Of a stretch of 64,000 nt of DNA, positions 45,718 through 54,885 are shown in pieces; the stretch's first letter is position 1, and every line of letters begins with the position of its first letter. Made by a program: the position numbers and the translations under genes. The DNA comes from Lactiplantibacillus pentosus. Its GTDB lineage: Bacteria > Bacillota > Bacilli > Lactobacillales > Lactobacillaceae. The notes beneath the pieces were generated by a model. It saw nothing but the letters and a program-made list of their open reading frames with translations. It had not been told where the DNA came from and made no database searches. The stretch spans positions 186,001 to 250,000 of the forward strand of contig NZ_CP032757.1 in the NCBI RefSeq assembly GCF_003641185.1. The letters are read 5' to 3'.

Positions 45718-46625
45718 GAAAAATGTAGCCTCCATAAAATATTAATGTTGGTTGAGCAATTAATAGTCGCAGGTAAGCAGGCTCCGACTGATTGATTAAA
45801 GCTGGTTATTATACGTCATGTTAATCATACCATTGTTATAACGAATAGTGTCAGGATAATTCGTAAAAATAAATTCACAGAATAGTTAACGTCCTGAAAT
45901 TATAATGATTATTAATAAGCCGAACACTTGAAATTGGTATGGATGCTGGTTTGACACCATTCAAGCTTTTGAATCATCAGTTTAATTTATCAGTTAAAGG
46001 GCTGTTTGATTATCTATCGGGACTAATTTGTCAATTTGAAACGGGTCATTATAGATCACTGGCACTTAAGAAACCCTTGAAATGATAGCTATGACCGCGA
46101 TTGATAAAGTTAAAGGGGTCAAGTGATAAATAAATTTTATTACCCATCTTCAATAAGTACCAGGCTCAATTATAAAAGCGGTTACACACCATAAATGATT
46201 CGTATCAGTTAAGGGGTTGTCGGAAATAGCCAGCTAACTAAAAATTGGTCTACATGAAGTCGGCTGCAGGCTGTGGGCGTCGCATTTGGCGGTAACGGTC
46301 AAATTTTTGAACCAAATAAGTTAACGTGTTTAAGTTATAACTGAAACTAATAAGCTCCAAAAAACGACCAAAAAAAAGGCGATCAGCGGGCCTATGTTCG
46401 CTGGCTTAATCATAACTTGTGATAATCAGTTAAACGGGTGTGCTAATTTAGTTGGCCTGAGGATTAACCCACTCATTTGCATAAATAATTATAATACTAC
46501 TCGGAACGACAATCTATAAAACGCCGATATAACAGTGAGTTAATTAATTAACTATAATAATTTATTATAGCAAACCTCGAATCGGGGCTAAAGGATTTTG
46601 TCTCACAACTTGATCCAAAATAAAA
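45718..46625. other. long AT-rich intergenic region with a repeated motif
   Basis: About 900 bp without a supported gene on either strand. Four copies of a motif close to CAGTTAAAGGGG lie in the same orientation (near 45990, 46108, 46205 and 46427). A 19-bp palindrome CTATAATAA-t-TTATTATAG lies at 46552-46570. No decayed family could be recognised. Confidence 0.5.
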
Positions 46626-46656
46626 CGCACCAGCTATCACGAAGATAGCTAGTGCG
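46626..46656 (-). terminator. terminator of the regulator-peptide operon
   Basis: CGCAC (46626-46630) plus AGCTATC (46632-46638) pair with GATAGCT (46644-46650) and GTGCG (46652-46656). On the minus strand the stem is followed by TTTTATTTT. Confidence 0.8.
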
Positions 46657-46667
46657 CATACTCGACA

Positions 46668-46799
46668 TTACCGCCGATTCTGAGGCGTACGTTGGTCATG
46701 CTTGATTCTGACTGGTTGCGCAGCAGGAACTCGGTTGCCAGCGACAACCCCGGCGACAGCAGCTAAACCAGTTGCAACTAATAAACCTGCTAATAACAT
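46668..46799 (-). CDS. 43-residue hydrophobic small peptide, possible signalling peptide
   Basis: A GAGGAGG ribosome-binding site nine bases upstream marks ATG 46799. The product starts MLLAGLLVATGLAAVAGVVA, a hydrophobic segment, and continues with a basic polar tail (NRVPAAQPVRIKHDQ...). It is encoded 93 bp after an XRE/TPR regulator on the same strand and is followed by a terminator. This order (regulator, then short exported peptide) is that of plcR-papR pairs. A small membrane peptide or toxin is the main alternative. Confidence 0.65.
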   Translation of the reverse strand: MLLAGLLVATGLAAVAGVVAGNRVPAAQPVRIKHDQRTPQNRR

Positions 46800-46892
46800 G
46801 GGCAGGACCTCCTCAATGGTTGTTAAGCACTCGTCATTTGATACTTGCAGTTTAGGCGATTTCTTAACCAATTGCAATTATTTCACCGCTAA

Positions 46893-47735
46893 TTAATGGG
46901 AATTTGAATAACTTGAAATATTCTTAAGCAATTGATGGTTTTTGTTCATCCGGGCAAAGGCAGCCGCGTCGTTGAGATACTCATGAACTTCATCAGTATC
47001 CGTCGCGAGTTGGGCCTGTAAGAACTTGATGCGAGCGGCGTAGTAGGTGACGTGGAACCGAGCACAGATTTCAATCCCGTAGTTGAGTAGTTGCAGGCTA
47101 CGTTCAGTATCTGCGATGCTAGCGTAAAAGGCCCCGGTGTAATAGGCGAGGTTGATCACGCGCCAGATACTTGCGGTCGTCTCTAGTGGCAAGTTGGGCA
47201 GAGCGTGCCGGACCTTTTCAAAATAATATTGGGCCTTGTCGTTATCGCCGGTCTGCTGATAAGCAATCCCGGTTCCGCAATAAGCCAACTGGGTGTAAAT
47301 CGTAATGTGCGATTCATCCAAGTCCGTGATGATTTGGTCGAAGTTAAAGACCACGTCACTGATTGGATGGTGGTTAAGTGCCGCCACGTAACCCTTTAGA
47401 TAACAGTATTGGAGCTTAGTCTCGCGATCGTGCCGCGGCATATCAGCGGCCTTTTCGAGTTGTTCTTCAGCATCCTGATATTCTGCGGTGATCAAATCAA
47501 ATTCGACTTGTTCCAGAATCTTCAAGACTGCAGCATCCGCGACCCGTTCAGTTGGAAAGACATCTTCCAATTGAAGGTTCAGCCGCTGGCACAATTGCGC
47601 CACGATTCGAATGGCAGGGGCCTTACCATTATTCTCAAACTTACTTAATGTTGCCTGGGTACATATGCCGTCTGCAAGGGCTTTTTGTGAAAGACCCAGT
47701 GCCTTGCGACGGGCGATGAAGAGCTCAATATTCAT
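46893..47735 (-). CDS. XRE-family regulator with TPR domain (RNPP/PlcR-like)
   Basis: The 280-residue cytoplasmic protein has an XRE helix-turn-helix at residues 4-57 (ARRKALGLSQKALADGICTQ ... SKFENNGKAPAI) and a C-terminal helical repeat region (about 65-280) with TPR-like pairs (AYCGTGIAYQQTGDNDKAQYYFEKV). Size and layout fit Rgg/PlcR-type receptors, which bind reimported peptides. AAAGGAAGCG precedes ATG. A small peptide gene follows, and two oligopeptide-binding lipoprotein genes lie upstream. Confidence 0.8.
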   Translation of the reverse strand: MNIELFIARRKALGLSQKALADGICTQATLSKFENNGKAPAIRIVAQLCQRLNLQLEDVFPTERVADAAVLKILEQVEFDLITAEYQDAEEQLEKAADMPRHDRETKLQYCYLKGYVAALNHHPISDVVFNFDQIITDLDESHITIYTQLAYCGTGIAYQQTGDNDKAQYYFEKVRHALPNLPLETTASIWRVINLAYYTGAFYASIADTERSLQLLNYGIEICARFHVTYYAARIKFLQAQLATDTDEVHEYLNDAAAFARMNKNHQLLKNISSYSNSH

Positions 47736-48088
47736 GCCATCAACGCTTCCTTTACATAGTTAAGTCATTTTTGAAATTGCTTTCATTTATTCTAATTAAA
47801 AACTTTTTATATAATTTTGTCAATATTTATACATAATCCATAGTATTCCAAAAATGTGTCTATTAAATATAAAAATATGGCAACTAAAAAATCGGTACCG
47901 CAAGCAGTAATCCAATACTCGCGGTGCCGATAAAGTTTACATTCAGGCGTGAATTGAAGCTTGATTGAAGGCTAATTGATAGGACAGGTCGGCTCAAGTT
48001 AGTCTCGCACGACGGCTTAAAAGCAGTAATGCTGCTCGGCTACTTTCTGCTAAAAGCAACTAGTCGCTCTGTGTAGCGCTCATTCAAC
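47736..48088. other. promoter region of the RNPP regulator plus oppA terminator
   Basis: About 350 bp. A minus-strand promoter TTGACA (complement of 47818-47823)/TTTAAT (complement of 47795-47800) has a 17-bp spacer. Downstream of it lies the inverted repeat TGAAATTGCTTTCA (47772-47785), a possible autoregulatory site. The rest is AT-rich; the oppA terminator is at 47889-47931. Confidence 0.6.
47889..47931 (-). terminator. terminator of the intact oppA gene
   Basis: ATCGGTACCGC (47891-47901) pairs with GCGGTGCCGAT (47921-47931) with one G-T pair. On the minus strand a TTTTTT run follows. Confidence 0.8.
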
Positions 48089-49750
48089 TTACTTTTCCAA
48101 ATAAGCGTCTTTGAAGTTGTAGTTGGTGCCGGAAGTATTATAAATCAGGCCCTTCAACTTCGGATTGACCATCTGAGCGATCGTATTTTGTGTTAAAGGC
48201 ACGACGCCGGATTCGGTACCGATGATTTTTTCGGCGCGGCCCATCGCTTGCCACCGCGCTGAGTTGTTAGTGGCAGTTTGAGCCTGCTTGATAGCGGCGT
48301 CGTAGTCGGCATTGTTCCACTTACCAAAGTTGTAGTCGTTAGTCGATGTCAGGATGCCCAGGTCTGAGATTGGATCTGCAAAGTCCGCTTGCCAGCCCGA
48401 GATGGCGAGTTCGAAGTTGCCGGCCGTTTCACGTGCTAACCGATTTTTAAACGGCAAGGTGATGTCAGTAATCTTGAGGCCTGGTAATTCCTTTTGCCAT
48501 TGCCCTTCCAGGTATTCAGCCGTTTCCTTAGTCTGGTCAACGCTGTCATGGGTGAGCGAGAGCGTCAATGATTTTTTACCGACTTCTTTGAGCCCTGCTG
48601 CCCAGAGTTGTTTAGCCTTAGCGTCATTTTGCGTTACGGCTTCTGCGACACTGTTTTCAGTGGCGAAATCTTCACCAGTCGTTGGATCGGTGGCTAAGCC
48701 CGTGGTGACGAAGCCTTTAGGTACGGTCGACCCATCGCCGAGGACGTTTTTAACGAGTTCTTGCCGATCAATGACCAGCGACATCGCCTGGCGTAACTTG
48801 GCGTTGGCCAAAGCGGGGACTTTCTTCTGATTGAATTCTAGGTAGTTCAAACGGGACGTCTTCCGAAGGACTAATTTCGGATTATTACGTTCATTTTTGA
48901 CCTGCTCACCGCTCAAGGTTGCCATATCGAGCTTGTTGCTCTGGAAGAGGTTGAACCCAGTGGTCGGTGACTTGACGACTTGGTCATTGATGCGTTCGAG
49001 ATAGACGTGGCGTTTGTCCCAATAATGCGGATTGCGTTTCAAGGTCCAGGTCGTATTCGTACCTTTCCAGCCGGTCATCGTAAACGGCCCGTCATAGACC
49101 ATCTTGCTGGCAGTCGTCCCGTAGTCCTTGCCATAGTCTTGAACGGCGTGTTGATTTTGTGGGAAGAAGATGGCAAAGCCCATCAAAATCTTGAAGTAGG
49201 CCATCGGTTTATCCAAAGTGACAGTCAGTTTATATTTACCATCAGCTTTGATTCCCAAACTATCGACCTTCGCCTTGCCATTCGTAATCTGTTCAGCATT
49301 TTTGATGCCGGCGTATAAGTAAGCGTACTGTGAAGCGGTCTTCGGATCGATCGTCCGCCGCCAACTATAAACAAAGTCCTGTGCGGTCGCCGGGTCGCCG
49401 TTACTCCACTTGGCATTTTTACGCAAGGTGAAGGTGTAGGTCTTCTTGTCCTTCGAAACGACGGTATTGGTGGCAATCCCAGGTGTGATTTTATTATTGG
49501 CACCAATGCGGTAGAGGCCTTCCATCGTGTTATTGATCATGTTGGCACTAATGGAATCGGTCACGAGGGACGTATCTAGTGTCGTTAACTCGGAACCATT
49601 TTCGGACCAATTCAAAACTTGGCTACTAGCCATGTCTGATTTCAAATTTCCCCCATTATCTGAAGCAGTATGACTCTGACTGCAGGCTGCCAATAGTAAG
49701 CCGGATGTCGCGGCAGCGGTCGCAGTTGTTAAAACAATTTTCCATTTCAT
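48089..49750 (-). CDS. oppA: oligopeptide ABC transporter substrate-binding lipoprotein
   Basis: The 553-residue protein has a lipoprotein signal (MKWKIVLTTATAAATSGLLLAAC) and the SBP family-5 fold (EGLYRIGANNKITPGIATN, YTFTLRKNAKWSNGDP, FTMTGWKGTNTTWTLKRNPHYWDK). It binds peptides outside the membrane. The permease and ATPase genes of an Opp system are not nearby, so it must use another locus. The frame extends to 49789, but GGGGGGAG is placed for ATG 49750. Confidence 0.9.
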   Translation of the reverse strand: MKWKIVLTTATAAATSGLLLAACSQSHTASDNGGNLKSDMASSQVLNWSENGSELTTLDTSLVTDSISANMINNTMEGLYRIGANNKITPGIATNTVVSKDKKTYTFTLRKNAKWSNGDPATAQDFVYSWRRTIDPKTASQYAYLYAGIKNAEQITNGKAKVDSLGIKADGKYKLTVTLDKPMAYFKILMGFAIFFPQNQHAVQDYGKDYGTTASKMVYDGPFTMTGWKGTNTTWTLKRNPHYWDKRHVYLERINDQVVKSPTTGFNLFQSNKLDMATLSGEQVKNERNNPKLVLRKTSRLNYLEFNQKKVPALANAKLRQAMSLVIDRQELVKNVLGDGSTVPKGFVTTGLATDPTTGEDFATENSVAEAVTQNDAKAKQLWAAGLKEVGKKSLTLSLTHDSVDQTKETAEYLEGQWQKELPGLKITDITLPFKNRLARETAGNFELAISGWQADFADPISDLGILTSTNDYNFGKWNNADYDAAIKQAQTATNNSARWQAMGRAEKIIGTESGVVPLTQNTIAQMVNPKLKGLIYNTSGTNYNFKDAYLEK

Positions 49751-49828
49751 ATGTGAACTCCCCCCAACTGGATGTTCACGAGGATACATTAAAGGATAAT
49801 GAGAATCAATTTTTCAGCGCTAATAATT

Positions 49829-49998
49829 AAGGTAATTAACACGCGTTGAGCTCATTAATAATTAAAAGTACCAGTTAGCTGGATTGCTGTTCGTCAGCCG
49901 AGAGCTTCCTAATCCGACCTCCGGGGCTGGCTGACGAACAGCACACTAACTAACTCGCAACATTTCCAGCGGTCCTAAGCTGGCTGTCTTTGAACTCA
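49829..49998. repeat. dispersed intergenic repeat, copy B
   Basis: It contains an E4-like block in reverse orientation (ACACGCGTTGAGCT, near 49839-49852), a perfect 14-bp inverted repeat GCTGTTCGTCAGCC/GGCTGACGAACAGC (49886-49899 and 49929-49942) around block E2 (CCGACCTCCGGGGCTGGCTG), and a right end E1 in reverse complement (49951-49998). It lies between the two oppA genes. Confidence 0.65.
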
Positions 49999-50001
49999 AA
50001 A

Positions 50002-50032
50002 ACGGGCTCCCACCATACTGCAGGGAGTCCGT
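50002..50032 (-). terminator. terminator of the broken oppA gene
   Basis: ACGGGCTCCC (50002-50011) pairs with GGGAGTCCGT (50023-50032); on the minus strand a TTTTT run follows. Confidence 0.75.
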
Positions 50033-50066
50033 AATTAGCGTGTATTACTGATTTTTAGAGAGAATC

Positions 50067-51729
50067 CTATTTGGCCATGTAAGCACTCTTGAAGTTGTAG
50101 TTGATACCGGCTGTGTTGTAGACGAGGCCCTTCAACTTTGGATTGACCATTTGAGCGACCGCGTTTTGGGATAATGGTGCGACACCTTGGTCAGTGCCCA
50201 ACGTCTTGGCAGCGGTCGAAAGTGCTTGCCAGCGTTTCTTCGTGCTGGTGGTGCTGTTGGCCGTATTGATGGCACTGTCGAAGGACTTGTTCGTCCACTT
50301 ACCGAAGTTGTAGTCGTTGGTCGACGTCATGATGCCTAAATCAGAGACGGGGTCAGCGAAATCGGCCTGCCAAGCAGAGATGACGAGTTGGAAGTTACCG
50401 GCCAGTTCACGAGAAATTCTGGTCTTGTATGGAACCGTGACACTCTGAACCTTCAAGCCAGGTAGTTCCTTCTCTAATTGCCCTTGAACGTATTCAGCGA
50501 GGGCCTTCATTTGGTCCGTATCGTCATGCGTCAACGTCAAAGTGACCGATTTCTTGCCCGTTTCTTCCAAGCCTTCCTTCCAAAGCTTCTTCGCCTTGGC
50601 ATTGTCTTGAGTTACGGATGATTTGACCGTGTTTTCAGTCGCAAAGTCCTTGCCCGTGGTTGGGTCAGTGGCCAGACCGGTCGTGACAAAGCCCTTTGGT
50701 GTGACGGAACCGTCACCGAGCACGTCGTTAACCAGTTGTTTGCGGTTAAGCGTCAAGGACATTGCTTGCCGGATCTTCTTGTTAGCCAAGAGCTTGACCT
50801 TCTTCTGGTTAAATTCCAAGTAGTTCAATCGTGAAGACTTGCGGACGACTAACTTACTATTGTTCTTTTCGTTTTTAACTTGTTGTCCAGACAAGGTTGC
50901 CATATCCAGTTTGTTGCTCTGGAAAGAGGTTGAAGGCCGTCGTGGTTGACTTGACAACTTGGTCGTTGATCTTCGTTAGGTAAACGTGCTTTTTATCCCA
51001 ATAAGCTGAGTTACGTTTCAATGCCCAAGTAGAGTTCGTCCCTTTCCAACCGGTCATCTTGAATGGCCCGTCGTAGACCATCTTGCTGGCGCTCGTCCCG
51101 TAATCCTTGCCGTATTTTTCAACCGCATGTTGATTTTGTGGGAAGAAGGAGACGAAGCCCATCAGTAATTTGAAATACTGCATTGGTTTTTCCAGGGTGA
51201 CCGTCAACTTGTACTTGCCATCTGCCTTGATCCCCAGCGTACTTGGCTTGGCCTTGCCGTTAACGATCTTGTCGGCGTTCTTGATGCCAGAGTACAAGTA
51301 AGCGTATTGGGAAGCCGTCTTCGGATTGACGGTCCGTTGCCAGCCGTAAACGAAATCTTTGGCCGTGACTTGATCGCCGTTACTCCACTTGGCGTTCTTC
51401 CGCAGGGTAAACGTATAAGTCTTTTTATCTTTTGAAACGGTCGTCTTAGTGGCAATCCCAGGCGTGACCTTACTATTTTTACCGAGCCGATACAGGCCTT
51501 CCTGCGAATTGCTGATCATCGTGCCACTAACCACGTCGGTCGCAAGCGACGGGTCCAAAGTGGTCAAGTCTTGCCCGTTTTCTGACCAATTCAGAACTTG
51601 GGTGCTGGCCATCTTGGACGTCGTATTGCCGGCGTTACTAGAGCTAGATGATGATTGCCCACAACCCACTAATAGAACCCCGGTGGTTGCAGTCAGTGTC
51701 GCAACAGTTGCAAATAATTTCCATTGCAT
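50067..51729 (-). pseudogene. oppA: oligopeptide-binding lipoprotein gene with a +1 frameshift
   Basis: The first 275 codons (from ATG 51729; lipobox VGC) are a normal family-5 binding protein and the frame from about 50930 to 50067 is its C-terminal half. The junction is at 50921-50929, GGAAAGAGG, where the intact paralogue has GGAAGAGG: one extra A (T on the coding strand). The upstream frame then reads NLFPEQQTGYG instead of NLFQSNKLDM. Both halves remain well conserved, so the event is recent, a phase-variable run, or a sequencing error. Confidence 0.85.
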
Positions 51730-52091
51730 AAAATATGTACCCCCTACTCAAATAAGTATGATATGTAGATGAGAATACATTAAAAATAGATTAAAAGCAA
51801 TATAAACATTTTAATGGTTAACATTATTCAGCCAAAAAAGCTAGCACGACCTGTTGGAGGCCGTGCTAGCTTAATTAAGTAAACTAACGCGGGAATATTA
51901 GGGCTGATATCAATGCCCAAAACTTTGGTAGCGACATGTCAAAAGCCTGTCGGCGCTTGATTTCTGAAAGTTACGGATAGTCATAGCTAGTCCGCATTTA
52001 TGTTTGAAAACTTAGCGCATACAGGCCAGAAACTAGTCAACACCAATTCCATGATGATGCAGATTTGAGCAGGGTTAAGCAAGACGAACCA
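51730..52091. other. intergenic region between serA and the broken oppA
   Basis: About 360 bp holding the oppA upstream region (AT-rich, 51735-51835) and the serA terminator at 51834-51872. Nothing else was recognised between 51880 and 52090. Confidence 0.55.
51834..51872 (-). terminator. terminator of the serC-serA operon
   Basis: AAGCTAGCACG (51838-51848) pairs perfectly with CGTGCTAGCTT (51862-51872). On the minus strand it is followed by TTTT. Confidence 0.8.
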
Positions 52092-53261
52092 TTAATCCTG
52101 TTGTAGCAACCGCACCCGAATGACTGCGGGAATCTTCGTCAGTTCGTCGATTAGTTGGGCATGTTGCGGTTGTTGTAAGTCGTCGACATCAATAATCGTA
52201 TAGGCCGTTTGGTGCTTGGCAGCGTTGGCCATCGTCGTGATATTGAGGTTGGCTGCAGCCAGTTTTGCCGTGATTTGGCTCACCATGTTGGGCACGTTCT
52301 GGTGAATGATGGTAAAGCGGTAAGCGGCGTTGAATGGGACGTTTAGGTCCGGCAGATTGATGGCGGCGTGGACGTTACCGGTCTCTAAGTAAGTCATGAT
52401 GGTTCGCGCGGCCTGCGTGGCACCGTTGACCTCGGCTTCTAGCGTTGAGCCACCGATATGGGGGGTGACGGTGACGTCCGGGTTGTCAGCGAGCTGCGGT
52501 TCGCCAAAGTCGGTGTAGTAGTGCGCGATGTGATGTGCGGCGATGGCTGCTAAGGCGGCGGTATTATCCACGATGCCGAGGCGTGAATAGTTGAATAACT
52601 GGACACCAGCGGGCATTGCAGCGAAAGCTTCCGCATTAAGTAAATTTAGCGTGTCCGGATTTTTAGGGACGTGGACGGTGACGAAATCGGCGTGTTTAAC
52701 GGCGTCGGTCAGGGTCGCGGCCCGCTGCACTTGTTTGGCAATATTCCAGGCGGCATCGGCGGATAGGTAGGGGTCATAACCAATCACGTTCATCCCCAGA
52801 TTGAGGGCGGCGTTGGCCACTAGTGAACCGACGTGGCCCAGGCCAATCACAGCCAGCGTCTTACCCGTTAATTCGGAGCCGTTAAACTGGGTCTTGTCAT
52901 GCTCAGTCCGCTGAGAAACGTCCGCCTCAGTGTGCTTCGCTGAATAGTTGGCGGCGGCCATCAAATGGCGAGAAGCGACGATCAGGAGGCCGATAATCAG
53001 TTCCTTGACGGCGTTGGCGTTACTGCCGGGCGTATTGAAAACGGCGGTACCATTCGCGGTTGCTTGGTCGAGCGGAATGTTGTTGACACCGGCGCCGGCG
53101 CGAGCAATTACCTTGAGCGACGTGGGTAGTGTCTCATGGTGCAAGTTGACCGAGCGAATCAGATAGGCATCGGGCTGGTCAGACTGGTTCAGCGCGTAAT
53201 CAGCGGAAAATGTGTTGAGACCGGCTGGGGCGATGGCGTTGTAAGTTTTAATTTGATACAT
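52092..53261 (-). CDS. serA: D-3-phosphoglycerate dehydrogenase with ACT domain
   Basis: The 389-residue enzyme catalyses the first step of serine synthesis. It has the NAD-binding motif VIGLGHVGSLVANAA, VTVHVPKNPDTLNLL, the catalytic-His region TPHIGGSTLEAE and a C-terminal ACT domain (about 315-389, VSQITAKLAAANLNITTMAN) that may bind serine. It follows serC by 30 bp on the same strand and shares its attenuated leader. Confidence 0.92.
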   Translation of the reverse strand: MYQIKTYNAIAPAGLNTFSADYALNQSDQPDAYLIRSVNLHHETLPTSLKVIARAGAGVNNIPLDQATANGTAVFNTPGSNANAVKELIIGLLIVASRHLMAAANYSAKHTEADVSQRTEHDKTQFNGSELTGKTLAVIGLGHVGSLVANAALNLGMNVIGYDPYLSADAAWNIAKQVQRAATLTDAVKHADFVTVHVPKNPDTLNLLNAEAFAAMPAGVQLFNYSRLGIVDNTAALAAIAAHHIAHYYTDFGEPQLADNPDVTVTPHIGGSTLEAEVNGATQAARTIMTYLETGNVHAAINLPDLNVPFNAAYRFTIIHQNVPNMVSQITAKLAAANLNITTMANAAKHQTAYTIIDVDDLQQPQHAQLIDELTKIPAVIRVRLLQQD

Positions 53262-53291
53262 AACTAAATTCCTCCTCGGATCGTTCGAATA

Positions 53292-54368
53292 TTAATGATG
53301 TTGGGCTTCAAATGCGGCTAAGTAGTCAACGAGGGCTTGAACCCCGGCAACCGGCATGGCGTTATAGAGACTGGCTCGCATGCCCCCAACGGAGCGGTGG
53401 CCCTTTAGATTCAAGAGACCGTGTTGGCTGGCACCAGCGATGACGGCGGCGTCTAGTTCGGCGTTGCCGGTGACAAAGGGCACATTCATCGTTGAGCGGT
53501 CGCTGGCTTTAACGGGGTTCGTGAACAGTTGTGACTGGTCGAGAAAGTCATACAGTAGCGCGGCTTTAGCGTGATTACGTGCTGTCATGGCTGCTAAGCC
53601 ACCCTGTTGTTTGAGCCACTTGAGGACGAGCCCCGCGGCATAGATTGCAAAAACGGGTGGTGTGTTGAACATCGAGTGTTTGTCAGCGAACAGTTGATAA
53701 TCCAGCATGCTGGGGAGCTGTTGGGCGTGGCCAATCAGGTCCTCACGAACGATGACCAGCGTCAAACCAGCAGGGCCCAGGTTCTTCTGAGCGCCGGCAA
53801 AAATCAGGCCAAAATCACTGACGCGGTAGGATTCACCTAAAAAGTTAGAAGACATGTCGGCGACCAGTGGAATATCGCCGGTGGCTGGCAAATCGGTCGT
53901 CATGGTTCCTTCAATCGTATTGTTGGTCGTCAAATGAACGTAGTCGAGGGTTGGATCGAGTGGCTGTTCGATAGTGGGTAGCCGGTCAAAATGGGTGGCG
54001 GCGCTACTGCCGAGGACGGTGACTTTGGTGCCAACGCGTTGGGCTTCGTCGCCAGCCCGTTGTGCCCAGTGTCCGCTATCTAGCAGGCCGATGTGGTGAT
54101 GGTTCGTCGCGAGGTTCAACGGAGCAGCGGTGAACTGCAAGGTCCCGCCACCTTGAAAGAACAGCACCCGGTAGTTATCGGGAATCGCCATTAGGTCCCG
54201 CAAGTCCTGTTCGGCGTCATTGATGACTTGTTCGAACAGGTCGGAGCGATGGGAGATTTCCAAGATACTCATCCCAGAATTCTGAAATGACGGTAACGCT
54301 GCTTGAATTTGGGCAATGACGGGTTGCGGCAAGACCGCTGGACCAGCAGAAAAATTATAAATTGGCAT
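53292..54368 (-). CDS. serC: phosphoserine aminotransferase
   Basis: The 358-residue PLP enzyme converts 3-phosphohydroxypyruvate to phosphoserine. The PLP lysine is K195 in FAGAQKNLGPAG; FSAGPAVLP at the N terminus and RSVGGMRASLYNAM near the C terminus are typical. It is the first gene of serC-serA. A separate serB is not present here. The 410-nt leader encodes a serine-rich peptide and contains a terminator. Confidence 0.94.
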   Translation of the reverse strand: MPIYNFSAGPAVLPQPVIAQIQAALPSFQNSGMSILEISHRSDLFEQVINDAEQDLRDLMAIPDNYRVLFFQGGGTLQFTAAPLNLATNHHHIGLLDSGHWAQRAGDEAQRVGTKVTVLGSSAATHFDRLPTIEQPLDPTLDYVHLTTNNTIEGTMTTDLPATGDIPLVADMSSNFLGESYRVSDFGLIFAGAQKNLGPAGLTLVIVREDLIGHAQQLPSMLDYQLFADKHSMFNTPPVFAIYAAGLVLKWLKQQGGLAAMTARNHAKAALLYDFLDQSQLFTNPVKASDRSTMNVPFVTGNAELDAAVIAGASQHGLLNLKGHRSVGGMRASLYNAMPVAGVQALVDYLAAFEAQHH

Positions 54369-54540
54369 AAAAAATCCTCGCTTTCGATTGTTTAATGGCA
54401 GTTAAACGGCTAATCGTCTGGAATAGGTCGACCTAAGCACATCTCGACAGTTAATCAGCTAGTACTAACGTCGAACCATCATCAGTTCGTGTATCAGGCA
54501 ACCGTGGTGTTTCGCCTGATTAGTCGGTAACAACAAAAAA

Positions 54541-54630
54541 GTCCTCGCAGTCGATTTCGACTACCAGGACGGTTAATGACAATCTGAAGCAATTGCGCCC
54601 GGTAGCGAATGTCTAACATCCGTGCTCGGG
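54541..54630 (-). promoter_or_regulatory. attenuator with terminator, antiterminator and protector hairpins
   Basis: Read on the minus strand. The terminator has arms at 54561-54570 and 54541-54550, an inner GTCGA/TCGAC stem and a TTTTTT run. CTACCGGG (complement of 54598-54605) can pair with CCTGGTAG (complement of 54561-54568), which would open the terminator. The same CTACCGGG can instead pair with CCCGAGC (complement of 54624-54630). The three structures are mutually exclusive, as in ribosome-mediated attenuators. Confidence 0.75.
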
Positions 54631-54649
54631 CTGATTTGCGAACGCAAAA

Positions 54650-54724
54650 TTAGGCCAACACAGATGAGTGCGTAGACCAGGAGGAACTGATATGATATTG
54701 ATTGTTGAGTTGTCGCTGTGCCAT
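54650..54724 (-). CDS. serine-rich leader peptide of the serC-serA operon
   Basis: A 24-residue frame starts at ATG 54724 behind GAAAGGAG and ends at TAA just before the attenuator hairpins. Codons 13-21 read S-S-S-W-S-T-H-S-S: six serines in nine codons, using AGT, TCC, TCC, TCT, TCA and TCT. Such clustering in front of serine biosynthesis genes is the hallmark of a control peptide whose translation senses charged tRNA-Ser. No T-box sequence was found in this leader. Confidence 0.75.
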   Translation of the reverse strand: MAQRQLNNQYHISSSWSTHSSVLA

Positions 54725-54787
54725 AATCAGTTAGACTCCTTTCGACTGACCGGTCATGATTGCCGGTGCTTGAATTGCGTTGGTATT

Positions 54788-54816
54788 AATTTAGCAAGCA
54801 AATTCTGGTTTGTCAA
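54788..54816 (-). promoter_or_regulatory. serC leader promoter
   Basis: TTGACA (complement of 54811-54816) and TAAATT (complement of 54788-54793) have a 17-bp spacer. Transcription would start near 54781, about 57 nt before the leader peptide start. Confidence 0.75.
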
Positions 54817-54885
54817 GCATGTTAATGAGAAAAACCTGTGACATCATCGCTGTAATTAATAATAATCTAATCTTGGAGGCGCACA

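Noticed and set aside
45718-46625. decayed gene in the long AT-rich gap
   Set aside because: I could not read any recognisable protein remnant in either strand.
54369-54885. T-box for the serC leader
   Set aside because: No GGGTGGTACC-type T-box sequence or stem I was found on the minus strand here; the Ser-rich ORF explains the terminator better.
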